A DNA stretch of 64,000 nucleotides. Origin: Hemibagrus wyckioides. Lineage: Eukaryota; Chordata; Actinopteri; Siluriformes; Bagridae. This document shows positions 40,393 through 53,700 of this stretch, one piece after another (position 1 is the stretch's first letter; every line of letters begins with the position of its first letter). The notes under the pieces are model-generated. The model did no database searches and was not told the origin of the DNA. It saw nothing but the letters and a program-made list of their open reading frames with translations. Made by a program: the position numbers and the translations under genes. The stretch spans positions 9,969,401 through 10,033,400 of the forward strand of contig NC_080716.1 of NCBI RefSeq assembly GCF_019097595.1. Direction: 5' to 3'.

Positions 40393-43300
40393 TATCAAGC
40401 CTGGATAAAGAGAGAGAGAGAGGTTAGGGTCCCTGGACAAATGTGATTAATAACCACAGCTCTACACCTAAAATACACTTATTGGCATGTTTTTTGGTTC
40501 CCACTAGCTGCTAGAGAGTCAAGCACTGTCATTTTTTTGATGTTATTGTTCATGCTGACATCATGGCATGAAACGTAATTTATTGATGCACACACATTGG
40601 TGATAATCTAATCATAATCATTCCTGTACATTTATGTAGCAATTAGCAATGCTTCACTTTCTTAGTGAATTGTGAATGGTGTAGAAATACTAATGAATTG
40701 TGTTTCTTGACCATTACAAAAAACAGTTGTTTCTCAGCTTGGGGTAATAGACTAACATTCAACATGAGCCATAATTGACCACAACGTTCGGTGTTTCGGT
40801 ATCATCATTTCCAGTGACAGCTCTGACGAAGCATAAAGCAGGCTTTAGAAACATCAATTGCTTTTCAGACGTCTGAACGAATAACAGCAAGAGACAAGGC
40901 AGAGAATGAAATGGAGGTGGGGTTGAAAAACAGTCATGTGTAACAAAAATTGAGCCAAATAGCCACTTTTCATAATAAGTTAATAGCTAAGAGCTCCTAG
41001 CAGTTTGCTGTAAGAAAAACAAACCTGAGCATGGAGGAGAGTAAAACTCCCTGTACTGAATACAGTATTTTAATATTTTCTTCTAATATTTTGGATAAAT
41101 ACCGCTTCCATTTTAACAGTGTTATGTTTTTCTTGTTCTCTCTTATTGCAGTTCTGTTCAAGGTCAAACGAAAAAGTGCCTTTTGCTGGCGTTGTTTCAC
41201 AAAATGATTAAAAGGCAGTCATGAACGTTCACGTTTCATAAGTTTTGGATATATTGTGATTATGTACAGCATCATGACCCGAAATTATTCATGTTGTGAT
41301 ACGATTTTGTCAGAATGTACAAGACACAGGAGCTGAAAGTCTTTGCACTCTTATGGTACAGGAAGCTTGCAGGACAAACACATACAGTTATATAGTTTTT
41401 TTAATGAATATTAGCTGATGCCACAGCGCACACTGCTATAGCAGAGCCACATTCAGTCAAGCTTTTGCTGTGTCTGTTCAGCATTCCTCTTGTTTTATCA
41501 TCTATAAACCTCAAACACCGCTGAAAGACCAGTGAAACCAACAAGATGAAAGGGGAAGAATAAATCCTTATTTCTTAAGGATGTGCGGATATCATAATAA
41601 TGTGCAAAGCACATCCCTCTGAGATTGAACATCATACTGCTAAAAGCTCTTTGATGAAAATAAAACAAAACAAGCCTATAACAGCAATGAGCGTGTGACT
41701 TTTTAACACAATCTAAGCCTTTAGAGGGAAAGAAGAAAAGAAAAAAATCAAAATGTACTTGTTTACAATCTCACCATTTATACAACCCTTCCAAGAACAG
41801 AAGTACTGGTTTAGAAATGAAAGCAGGAGATACATAGATCATATAAATAAAGATAAGATTCCCACATCCTGTACATTTAAAGGCTCTAATAAAGAGTTGC
41901 TCTAAACCAGCGCAGTGACAACATCCCTCTCTTCTTCTTTTTGAGAACATGATATACTTTAAGACTGACTCATGCAGCTATACACGATGACTCAAACTAA
42001 TTCCAAGTGCCGGTACTTTCTTCAGTAAGCCCTGAGTGTTCGGGAGGTTTTAGCAGCACAAAGGAAGGAGATTACCTCTCCATTTAACTTGAAGGCAGGT
42101 AGAAAACAGCAAGACATAAAACGTGGAAACTCAACTGAACATTTTTGTGAATTAAAAGGTTCCAACACAAGCTTGGAATCTGATCTGTAGCAAATGACCC
42201 TTTACGTGGTCGATTTATTACATGCTAAGCAATTGTATCTGTGCGACCCCTGCACTAGAAACATGAGACTTTTGTTTCTTTTTCTCGGTTTCTACACTCC
42301 TATTGGAATGCTCATGTAGCTGCAAGGACACATAGAAAAGAAAACATATGGCTGCTTTGAAATTTTACAGCCAAATGACATTTCTGGAGCTTTCTTCTTT
42401 CCTCCTAACACAAGAGTGTTGATCATGCAAAGCAATTATGCATCCATTTTGACAAGTCTGGAAAAAAATTGGACCACCATGCTGAGCTTTTATTCGCCAT
42501 CTCTATTCTTTTTCCATTCTCACATGCGAGTGCATCTGTCTATATGCTGCTAGTTTAATTCATAATCTATACATATGCCCTGATTGAGATTCCCTAGTTT
42601 CACAGGATAGTGTTTGTAAGGTTGCTTTCCCCAGGTTTCGCTGACATTTGGATAATAGATATGGATATTGATAAGAGGGATAGGTCATGAAAATGAATCA
42701 TGCGGTGACATGACGTAAGGACTGCCTCTACCCAACATGCCAGGCCCATGCCTAGATTTATGAATGAGACAGATATGAGCAGAGAGAGTACACAGAAAAG
42801 GAGAAGTTAAGGGTGGACAAATGTGGATTTTCACCAGAGTATAAAAAGAAATCCAGGTGCTTGTAAAGACTCAGTAAATGTAACTGTTATAATGCAAATG
42901 GTTGATGATGTAAGATTTCGGGAAAGAATTGCCTAGCCCTGTGTCATTACACCTTTCACGTCAAAACCACGGACTAAATAACCAGCAAAACTAACCAGTT
43001 TTCATATAGACTCGAAGTGAAACCTTGACCATGTTTGAAAGAGTCACTTCATGATTAAAGAAAAGGTTAGCATGGCGTGTAACTCAATGAAGTATCCTGT
43101 ACGTCTGTGTTGGGTTCCTTGTCTCAAATCTACTGACCCTCTGCCATTCTGTACGTGTTTAATCCTCCAAGTCTGACAGGCTAATCCCTTACAGGACACT
43201 CTGTCCACTGACACAAACAGTTTAAGTCACTCTATTTAACAGTAAAGGATCTCAGGAGTCAGATACTTTAGATTGCTAAACTGGTGCTGTGCGATTCCTG

Positions 43301-43753
43301 ATTAAAGGTGAAATGTCTTTTATGATTCTAACTTGATCCATTGACAGAACGACTTCTGTAGTATTACTGTGAATGTGAATCCTTACGTTCCAAACATGAA
43401 TGGTCACGAATGATGGATGCTTCAGTTTCCCTCGGCTGCACCGTGTCTCCATGAGGGAGGTAAAACCATGAAAACGTACACAAGACACCAGAAACTTGCT
43501 CACGCCATAGTCATTTACAGACATCAGGATGCAAGAGTTTAATCACAAAGGAGACATTTTATTTCTGACAAACCCTGAGGAACACCCTAATAGGATTAAA
43601 CTGATAGTTTTAGAAAGCATTAGAAGCTATTGTAAGCCATTATATAATTTTTTTTTTTTACCAGATTGTGCGTTCGAAGATGGTGAGGACATGTCCTCTC
43701 CACGCACTTTACTCCTATGGCTCCTAAGGGAATACTTTATCTATTATCTAAAC

Positions 43754-43789
<36 letters not shown>
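43754..43789. repeat. (AAT)n microsatellite
   Basis: About eleven copies of aat are read directly. Confidence 0.95.
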
Positions 43790-43791
<2 letters not shown>

Positions 43792-44092
43792 CCTCCTTAG
43801 AACAGTTTCATATTTCTATATTAGACTCATTGTTCAAATGTTTACAAGTTTCTTGATACTGATTGAGCTATTTAGTCCTGAATTTTCCAAATTGACATTT
43901 TTATAGGAGGCTTGTTTTGGTTCAAGTGAATTTAACTCGACTGATAAATCACATCATATGTATATAAACTGTAATAAAGAGTAGAAAAAACTGTAGAAAA
44001 AGAACGAGACCTCTTTTCCCCCAGGTATACGCTGGGCATTTTCAGTATTCCTGACTTATATATCAGGAATATATCAGTATAATATTATATAA

Positions 44093-44096
<4 letters not shown>

Positions 44097-44150
<54 letters not shown>
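44097..44150. repeat. (AT)n microsatellite
   Basis: An uninterrupted (AT)n run of about 27 copies follows a TA-rich lead-in from 44,060. Confidence 0.95.
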
Positions 44151-44153
<3 letters not shown>

Positions 44154-44708
44154 TTATATCATGATGAAACGGAGCAGATCCAAAGAAAACCCCTTTTTCC
44201 TTGCTTGAAAGTTGTTAGTCAGTAACTGGACTATACAATGACTAACCAATAAGTTGCAACAACCCTAATATAAGGCTATTCCCTGCTGTTTATGCAAGAC
44301 TTCCAAGTCCATTTATATTCATCAGAGCATCTCTGAACTCATAAAGCACAGGGAGTAAAAACACCACATGATGCGTCATGGCTGGTTAACATAGCCCCTA
44401 GGCTCGAATCTGGTCTTTCACACTCACAGAGGATATCAAGTTAGAAGGGACATTCAAGATTCATCAATGTACAAAACTACTACAAATGGATTTTATAGCA
44501 GGCACAAATATACATAGGATTCCCTGCCTCTATCCACATGCCCTCCAACAGCATGGGATAATTCTAACTGACTGCCAGAATATAATCCCTAAGGAAGATT
44601 TTAGTGCTTGGATTTGAGCAGTTGCAGTAGGGATTAAGCATAAGAGCACATTATTAAATTATTATTATTATTATTTTTACACTCATACAGGTACTAAAGC
44701 TTCATGGT

Positions 44709-45800
44709 CTACATACAGTCCCCTCTGTAAATACTGCACCATCGCTGAAGATGGTTGGGGTTTGAGATCAAACCAAAAAAAAAAAAAAACATTTTTCACA
44801 TGCTCAAGAGGGGTTGAGAATGTGACTGCATTTGTTTTTAAAAAGGATAAACCAGCATGAAGGAGACAAGCGGACCATTTTAAAGCTGAGTAAAGAGGGA
44901 AACTTATCGGAGTTATCTCCCCATGCATCGGGTATAGCCAATGCAAAACTTTGGAATGTCTGGAAAAATAACTAAATGTTGAAGTCAACGAAGGAAAACA
45001 TCAATTGGTGATAGAGATTTTGTGACTTTTTGGGGGGGGGGGACACACAGGGCAGGGGTGAAGGTATCACAATAACTCATTCGCAGTGAGAATCAGTTGA
45101 AATTCACAAAGAAATACAGAGATGAGCCACAAAAAGAACTAGAACAAAGATTAACGTCTAGCAAAATGATGGAAAGGTCAAAGGGGGGAAAAAAGGATCT
45201 GCTCATGATATAAAACATACAAGTGAACATCATTGGTCAGTGACAGTGGTGGTAGCGTCATGGTTTGGGCTTGATGGCTGCTTCTGGAATATTCTCATAA
45301 TCTTTATACGATGATGTAATTTGTGATAGAAGCAGAAACGTTCTAAAGAAACTGCTGATTTACAGAGAAGTGCATCCAAAATATTTGAGAAGAGCTTAAT
45401 CATGCTGCAAAACACACTTACACACAACAAAGCATCAGGAGATGAAGAATGGACAATTCAAACACCAGACCTTAACCTATCTGAGCAGCATCTCACCTCC
45501 TGAACAGGAGACTAAAGAGAGAAATCACCACAAAACAAACAACAACTGAAGGAAGTTGTGGTACAAACCTGGAAAAGCAACCCAAAGGAATGATGACACA
45601 GTTGGATGATGTCTTTGGGTCACTGGTTTGACGCGGTTATTGCAAGCAAGGGATTTATAAGAGTTACTTACATTCAAGCAATTGATTCCTATACTTTTGC
45701 TCACCTAGAAATGGGTGATCATTTAAAGATGTAAATGTAGATGTAAATATCAGGAAATGTTTGATCCATCATCTCATGTTCGTCAAAAACAAAACAAAAA
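44709..45800 (+). mobile_element. Decayed Tc1-like element A
   Basis: The start acagtcccctctgtaaatac is a Tc1-type terminal repeat. Internal blocks tggtagcgtcatggtttggg, gcagaaacgttctaaag, gctgatttacagagaa and ccagaccttaacctatctga correspond to the centre and DDE end (SPDLN...) of a transposase gene. Many stops and indels are present. Elements B (47.8 kb) and C (53.2 kb) share these blocks. Confidence 0.65.
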
Positions 45801-46121
45801 AAAAAGGCCTTTTCATGGACTATTCATGGGAACTACATAACGATATCTAAATTATAAAGCACATTAAAATTAACTCTTAAGCATCCATTGGATATGTGAA
45901 ACAAAATGTTCTTTTCTTGCTGCATATCATTAAATGATGATACACATTCACCAAAGTCCAACACCAGACAGACCATAACACTTTATCAAGACTTTTGAGC
46001 TTTGGTTCATATAAAATTCCACACAATTCACAGACATATGACTGATCAATCAAAGATTTGCCCCAAATAAACAGTTACTCTTATAGCTAGCCTAAGCATT
46101 TAGACAGTTTACTTGTTTTTA

Positions 46122-46349
46122 GGTCAGGCCTGGTGGTCCGGCGGCAGTCATTGCCATGGCCTAGGTTCGATTCCCAGGGTGCTAACCCAGCCAATGAAAC
46201 GTTATCTCTCAGTGCAAGTCCCAAGCCCGGGTTAAATGGGAGGGTTTAGTCAGGAAGGGCATCCGGAATAAAACCTGTGCCTAATCGAAACATGCGGACC
46301 AAATGATCCGATGTGGCGTTCCAAAATAGGGAGCAGCCGAAAGAACAAC
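46122..46349 (+). mobile_element. tRNA-derived SINE
   Basis: A perfect B box (ggttcgattccc, near 46,163) lies in a tRNA-like head. The body, cagtcaggaagggcatccgg and catgcggaccaaatgatccg, is typical of an abundant fish SINE. The tail, ccgaaagaacaacaac, ends in a short CAA repeat. Confidence 0.7.
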
Positions 46350-47263
46350 AACTTGTTTTTAGTTCAGGACAGTAAACAATCCTAACAAGTTATCAGCTAA
46401 GTGTAAAACAAATAAAATTACTGAAACATTCACGTGCTCCGTTTTGGACAGTAACGGAAATATTGAACTTATAGTAAAACAGACCTGTTTATCTCCAGCT
46501 CATACCATGTGTGGAAGACTAGCAGAGCTTTAACCAACACGAATGAGAAGATGCATTAGATCTAGATGTTCTGCAGCCTTGCTCCACTGTCAGAAAACAT
46601 TAACAGCACTACACTGATGAATGGGAAATACATTATGAGAAGTATCCTTATAGCTGAATGTTTTCCGACAGATACTTTTAAATCGTATAACATGATGCCC
46701 ATTCTAGCCAAGAGCAAAACCTCTAACTCATCGGCAAATATCCGAGATATTTTGAGCTCCCAAAAAAAAAAAGAGAGAAAAAAAGCAGAGCTAGCTAGAT
46801 GCAAAACGTTTTCTGTTACAGTCTGAAGCATCCTCCAAAGAGTTACTACACGTAATGGTCAAGAAATCAAATTGAATTGAAGCTGATGTGTTGGTAACAT
46901 TATACTGTTTTAAAGTGGTTGATTGCAATAAAACAGGAAATAAAGGGCGTTAATTTAAAGCCGATTTATTTGTGACGGAAAACAGTCAGGAACTGTAGTG
47001 TTTAGCCCGCTGTTGAATCCAAGCTAGTGTTTATAAGCAGCAGGGGATGCGTTTCGATACAAACACAAAGTGTGAGAAAAACCAAAGAAGGTTTGGAGCT
47101 CCACTAACATACTGTGGCTATACTGTGAACTCGAAAACGTGCAGAATTACTGAGGCATCTGATCCGAATCTGTCAAAGTATTAACGGGAAATGAGAACGA
47201 TCTAGATGCTTCACCTGGTTTCTTCTTCTCAGTAGTTTACTTTACTGCTACACCCAGCCCTCC

Positions 47264-47291
47264 CTTTCTCTCTCTCTCTCTCTCTCTCTCA
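47264..47291. repeat. (CT)n microsatellite
   Basis: A direct (CT)n run; GA-rich on the yes1 sense strand. Confidence 0.9.
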
Positions 47292-47406
47292 CCCATACAT
47301 ACAATGGTGTCAGAACAAGTTCAAGGTTGGGTCAACTGTAATTACAGCTCAGTCGTGATTATGTACTTAAATAAATGACAGGAGACAGATCCACAACGAA
47401 CAACCA

Positions 47407-47408
<2 letters not shown>

Positions 47409-47438
<30 letters not shown>
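47409..47438. repeat. (TA)n microsatellite
   Basis: A direct (TA)n run of about 14 copies. Confidence 0.95.
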
Positions 47439-47439
<1 letters not shown>

Positions 47440-47784
47440 ACAAAGACAAATGGTTTAAGCAGATCGGGTTTTCTGAAATAAGAAAAATGCAAACTTCACA
47501 GCACATACAAAGTGCAAGTGTGTGAAAGGCATGACTGTGGAGGTTGCGTTTCACTAGTGAAGTACAATAGTTAGATTTGCTGAACATTTTTTTTCTACAC
47601 ACTGGTTTTCGAAGGAACAAAACACACACACAGTATAGACATAAGCCCTATCTGGATAAAATTCAAATTGACACAGGGTCCTTAGGTCATTCCATAATTT
47701 ACAGGTGCTCCACTGTGAGAAAATTACAAGCCCATGGATAAACGTCTAGTAATGTTTAATTGTTTTATTGGATTTTCAAATGCA

Positions 47785-48490
47785 GGAACCTTGGTGAAAT
47801 AAGAGTTACAATCATATATCCATGTGATATCTGGGTTTGTGGAAACTATGATCTACACACATCCTCAACATGGCAGAGGTGAAAGTATCACAATCCACTG
47901 TTCAAAGAAGACTTACAGAGACCATAGAACAAAAATACAAACCACTCAACAGCAGTGTGAATTCACAATGAAATACAGGGATGAGCCACAAAAGAACTGG
48001 AAGATTAACGTCTACCAAAGTGATGGAAAGCTCATGATATAAAACATACAAGTGACCATCATTGGTCAGTCACAGCGGTGGTAGTGTCATGGCTTGGGTT
48101 TGCATGGCTGCTTATGGAACATTCTCACTAATCTTTCTGGATGATGTAATTCATGAGGGAAGCAGAAACGTTCTGAAGAAACTGCTGATTTACAGAGAAA
48201 TGCATCCGAAATATTCGAGAGGAATTTAATCATGCTGCAAAACTTCCAACATAACAAAGCACTTCTTCAGGGGAAAAGTGGAAGGTTTTAGACTGGAAAA
48301 GTCAATCACCAGACCTTAACCCAGCTGAGCAGCATTCCACCTCCTGAAGAGGAGACTAAAACGGGAAATTGCCAGTTGGGTGATGTGAGTGGGTCACTGC
48401 TTTGACGCAGTTATTGCAAGCAAGGGAATTGTGAACAGAGTAGATGTTATTTATGTCAAGACTATCTACTCACATACTTTTGCTCACCTA
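47785..48490 (+). mobile_element. Decayed Tc1-like element B
   Basis: It shares with element A the blocks tacagggatgagccacaaaa, aacatacaagtgaccatcat, gtggtagtgtcatggcttgg, gcagaaacgttctgaagaaa and ccagaccttaacccagctga, in the same order and strand. It ends near tacttttgctcacct. It has no open transposase frame. Confidence 0.65.
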
Positions 48491-49010
48491 AAAAATTGCA
48501 TTACAACACACTGAAATCACATACTGGGACACTTGATTGAGTATGTGCTGCTCAGCCGTCGACAGGCTATGTAATAAGTACATGTGTGTAGTATGAATGA
48601 ATGACCTGCCACGTGACCTGTTAATATGAAGAGTCAGATTATCTGCAAAAACTGCTCTTGTTTAAACTATCAGCATGTTTACTCAAGTGTCGTTAAACAA
48701 GTACAGTACAGCTACAAGGAACAAAGTTTAACACCGCGTTGCCTTATGGGATAGCGCAGTGTCCATTGTTTCCGGCAGAAGCAGTAGGTCATAGCATCAA
48801 GCCATTTCTCGCTTACTCTTTATGAATACTGGCGATCCGGACCTGTCATACTGCTTTTTTCATTCTATATAGTAGCGTAGCAGGGATATTTGTATGCACC
48901 TGAGGGCTTGTTGAAAGAAGACGCTGTCTGTCTTAATGATCAATGTGCTGCTAATACAGATCTGTAAAGCAAGTTTAATTATTCGTTCAGTTGCTCTCTC
49001 TCTGCAGAGT

Positions 49011-49032
49011 ATATATATATATATATATATAT

Positions 49033-49063
<31 letters not shown>

Positions 49064-49203
49064 TACATACATACATACATACATACACACACATACATAC
49101 ATACATACATACATATACACACACATACATACATACATATACACACACATACATACATACATACATACATATACACACACATACATACATACATATACAC
49201 ACA
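49011..49203. repeat. Compound microsatellite (TA)n(CATA)n(CA)n
   Basis: About 190 bp of (TA)n followed by alternating (CATA)n and (CACA)n blocks is read directly. It abuts the left end of Tc1 copy 2. Long open frames on both strands here (Tyr/Ile or Val/Cys/Met repeats) are artefacts of the repeat. Confidence 0.95.
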
Positions 49204-50451
49204 CACTATATTGCCAAAAGTATTCACTCACCCATCCAAATAATCAGAATCAGGTGTTCCAATCACTTCCATGGCCACAGGTGTATAAAATCAAGCACCT
49301 AGGCATGCAGACTGTTTTTACAAACATTTGTGAAAGAATGGGTCGCTCTCAGGAGCTCAGTGAATTCCAGCGTGGAACTGTGATAGGATGCCACCTGTGC
49401 AACAAATCCAGTCGTGAAATGTCCTCGCTCCTAAATATTCCACAGTCAACTGTCAGCTGTATTATAAGAACGTGGAAGTGTTTGGGAACGACAGCACCTC
49501 AGCCACGAAGTGGTAGGCCACGTAAACTGACGGAGCGGGGTCAGCGGATGCTGAGGCGCATAGTGCGAAGAGGTCGCCAACTTTCTGCAGAGTCAATCGC
49601 TACAGACCTCCAAACTTCATGTGGCCTTCAGATTAGCTCAAGAACAGTGTGCAGAGAGCTTCATGGAATGGGTTTCCATGGCCGAGCAGCTGCATCCTAG
49701 CCATACATCACCAAGTGCAATGCAAAGCGTCGGATGCAGTGGTGTAAAGCACGCCGCCACTGGACTCTAGAGCAGTGGAGACGCGTTCTCTGGAGTGACG
49801 AATCGCGCTTCTCCATCTGGCAATCTGATGGACGAGTCTGGGTTTGGCGGTTGCCAGGAGAACGGTACTTGTCTGACTGCATTGTGCCAAGTGTAAAGTT
49901 TGGTGGAGGGGGGATTATGGTGTGGGGTTGTTTTTCAGGAGCTGGGCTTGGCCCCTTAGTTCCAGTGAAAGGAACTCTGAATGCTTCAGCATACCAAGAC
50001 ATTTTGGACAATTCCATGCTCCCAACTTTGTGGGAACAGTTTGGAGCTGGCCCCTTCCTCTTCCAACATGACTGTGCACCAGTGACCAAAGCAAGGTCCA
50101 TAAAGACATGGATGACAGAGTCTGGTGTGGATGAACTTGACTGGCCTGCACAGAGTCCTGACCTCAACCTGATAGAACACCTTTGGGATGAATTAGAGCA
50201 GAGACTGAGAGCCAGACCTTCTCGTCCAACATCAGTGTGTGACCTCACAAATGCGCTTCTGGAAGAATGGTCAAAAATTCCCATGAACACACTCCTAAAC
50301 CTTGTGGACAGCCTTCCCAGAAGAGTTGAAGCTGTTATAGCTGCAAAGGGTGGACCGACGTCATATTGAACCCTATGGATTAGGAATGGGATGTCACTTA
50401 AGTTCATATGCGAGTCAAGGCAGGTGAGCGAATACTTTTGGCAATATAGTG
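49204..50451 (+). mobile_element. Tc1/mariner element (copy 2)
   Basis: It has the same 1,248-bp length, ends and gene as copy 1 at 16,732-17,979; I count about 20 base differences by eye. The left end adjoins the CA/TA microsatellite, so the exact TA duplication is blurred. The transposase frame has one premature stop. Confidence 0.93.
49338..50369 (+). pseudogene. Tc1 transposase with one premature stop
   Basis: It is collinear with the intact 343-residue transposase of copy 1. A TAG at 49,698-49,700 replaces the Lys codon AAG at residue 121, after the DNA-binding domains and before the first catalytic Asp. The rest of the frame (from 49,701) is open and keeps all three DDE residues. Pro before the Ile-Glu of the triad is Leu here, and His in APVHKA is Thr. 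The truncated N-terminal product could still bind ends, but this is speculation. Confidence 0.9.
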
Positions 50452-53212
50452 TGTATATATCACAAAATATCAACCAAGAAGGAGTAGAAAGAGATGAGTA
50501 ATCCTTCGCGAAGAGAAAAGTTTTGTGAAAGAAGCAGAGAGATGAAATAACTTGGTGTAGGGAACTGCAAGCAATCTGCTGCCAGATGACAGAATGGTCC
50601 TGTGTGTGTTTGAGGAGGATTACTGAGAGCTACCTGCCATGTGAACAAAGCTGTGATCAAACCTGAGTCTCTGTGGGGCTGTGAGCTGTAGTAAAAATGT
50701 AGTGTCAGCTTTTTGGCTGCTCGTCAGCTGAGGGTGTATCTGACCTGGGGCATGATGTGTATCTGAGCTGGCATATGATTGTGCACTACTGAAAGCTACT
50801 ATTCCAGTATTGCCAGGTTCACTAAGATGGTTTTCACACTGGGCAAGTTCGCTTTGGTCTGAATCCGAGCGTGACTGTTCACTTCTTTATACTTTGGTTT
50901 CAAACTCACTTGATTCGGTTAAACCTTGATTCTATTCTATTTCTGCATCGCTAGTCATCACAAATGCATTTGGACAACACAGAACGACTCACCATATTTT
51001 TATTACTATTAATATGGTGCTATCATGCACAGTAAGGCATCTCAATTCTTCCTTGTCCCACGACATTCCCCTGTCGCTTATTCACCACACGTGAATTGTT
51101 CAAACTAATGATATCATCTAAAACACACACGCTTATTTACTTCCTGGACAAGTGCAGACCCGAGTACGAGTTGGTTCACGTTCACGAGAATTGCGATACA
51201 GTTCCAGTGCAAATGAACACATACAGGTTTAGTAACGAGACCAACCTTTCATGCAAACCATATTCCGTTTCAGACTAAACTGCCTGTGTGAAAGCAGAAC
51301 AGGAACAAATGAATTAAATAAAAAATAAATAAATAAATACAAATCATTTGTGATGAAGCATTAAATACATCTCTTATTAAAGCTTCAAGTTTGCCAAGGG
51401 AATGTTTAATGTCAGTAGTTCCTCTAAATGCTAATCAACTCTATAAAGTAATAATTCCCCATTACTGACACAGTTTATTACCACAGTGAATAATCTACAG
51501 CCAACACAATATCACCATCAGGTAATATGGAGAATAGGACTACGGTATTAAGAACGTCAGGAAGCTAGTTTATAGTCCAAAGCCTCAATAATCATGCAGG
51601 AATTTCCAATACTTAGTAAGACTGACAATAGTAACAACATTAAATAAAACAGAATGAGGCAATCGAGGAAAGTCAAATGAGCATCATCTGCACACGACTC
51701 TTCCTGTAGTCAGCGTGAGAGGATATTAGTTACTCATTACAGAGCTCTCTATAACTGTGTCACAGCGGGCAGCGTCAGAGCAATAACTCTGCCTGATAAT
51801 TCCAGGTAATAAACTCGGCCGGGCTGGTAAAAGGGAACATGTATTAATCATCAAAAATAAAATACAAAGTGAAAAGCCTGCTTTTAAATGATAATCTACT
51901 TGCCAACACAATATGTGCTTCTTGTAGAACATGTCCAGTTGTACAGCTTGCCAAAAAAGCTCTTCGCTGTGACTCAGTTCAGCTAGGTAACTACCCGCGA
52001 GTGCAGTTAAGGTGTGGCAGGATGTGATTATTAAACCTGTGCTTCTGAATAAGTCCATAAACCGGAATAAAAACATATTGGGATGATATATAAGCATAGA
52101 GTTCTAGGGCAAATAGATAAGCGGTTTCATCAAAAAGAAAGACGACTTTTGAGCTTTCAACCGAATACTAACAAGCACGTTAAAACAAAAAATGAAATAG
52201 ATGCCATTTCTGGGCCAGTGAAAAACAAAGCATTTTGAAAGGTGGATGAAGTTCTCCTCAGGGTGGGGAAATGGTTCTGCTAACTCTGATAGCAATCCTC
52301 TGCATGTGAGCATTTTAGGATATCATGCGTTACGAACGACTCGGCGGTTCGATAACGTCTTGCACTTTCGTTTTGCTTTGTAGCTTATTCACAAAAAGAA
52401 ACTGACCTACCAGATATTCAGATTGTAAAATGCTACAACTTTACTCCAGATGTGTTTAAAGAAATAGTTTTCCCGACTATTAGAGAACGTGTTAACGGTA
52501 GAGAGGGATACAGTTTCGCCATGTGAAGGGTTTCCGCAAGCAGCCACCCATATTAAACAGCAGAGCTCAAGCAAATGTGACAGATGACTCACCCTCACCT
52601 GTTGTGTCAAAGTTTAAAATACACAGAGACGTGTACGGACACTTCCTGACGGTCAAAAGCCGGCTATCGAGAGCTCTCTTTGCTAAATTTCTTAGCTTTG
52701 TAACGATATTTTTCTTACAAATGACGATCATCCACTAGATTCGCACCAAATCAGACTGATACAGCTGAATTTTACTCCCTCGTGCACTCTTGATCGGTTG
52801 CTGCCTCCTACATGTCACTATGCAGTGAAATCTTTCCTGACTATATTTGGAGTATGATTAAGTTTGACATATCTGAGCTGACATAACTTGTGCAAACAAT
52901 TTTCCAGTTATTCCCAAGAGCGGATACATCTTGTATTACACAGAGTCCCCTCGGACTCGGTAACCATGTATTTTCAGATTCAACAAGAAAACCTGTCTTA
53001 TCTTATGTTTACACTAGCTAAACAACAAGTCACTTATCTTTTATATATAATTTGGTTTGGGCATGTTGTTGATTTGCTTGGAGCGGCCATTGTCACAGAA
53101 ATCCCAGCTCTGTCTCATGCATGTCAACAGAAAATGAACAGCTACCTGCCACTTTGTCACTCGCTAGCATAAACACAGGACTACTCAAAAAGAAATGACA
53201 ATTAAATCATGA

Positions 53213-53700
53213 CTGAACAGCTACAGTCCATCCAAAGATCTTGGAAATGTATGGGGTATGAGGTAAGAGATATCAGAATCCACGATTTGAAGACGACTTC
53301 AATAGCAGATATACAGAATCCATACCAAACACATATCAGCAGTAAGAGTCTGAAAGCCAAGCTGGGACCAATTATTAACCACTACCAAAGTGATGAAAAG
53401 GCTATAATGCAGAGAAAGAAAGGGCCTGATCATGATCTAAAGCATCTGTGAAACATGGTGGTGGTGGTGTCATTGGTTGGGTTTGCATGGCTGCTTCTGG
53501 AGCAGACTCTCTAATCTAATTCATGATGGTATCAGCAGAATGAATCCAGAAATCTACGGAAACGTTGTCTGCCAAATTACAAAAAAACACATCCAATCTA
53601 ATTGTAAGGAACAATGACTCAAAACACACTGCCGAAACAACGAAGGACTGGATAGTTTTAGCAGCATTTCAACTCCTGAAGCGGAGAAACCATAAGGAGA
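53213..53700 (+). mobile_element. Decayed Tc1-like element C
   Basis: Blocks matching elements A and B recur: ctaccaaagtgatgaaaag, acatggtggtggtggtgtca, ggtttgcatggctgcttctg and aaactcctgaagcgg-like text near 53,672. It is more diverged and apparently lacks both ends. Confidence 0.5.

Noticed and set aside
48860..49302. Open frames rich in Tyr-Val-Cys-Met or His-Thr-Tyr-Ile
   Set aside because: These are translations of the TA/CATA/CA microsatellite and have no gene-like composition.
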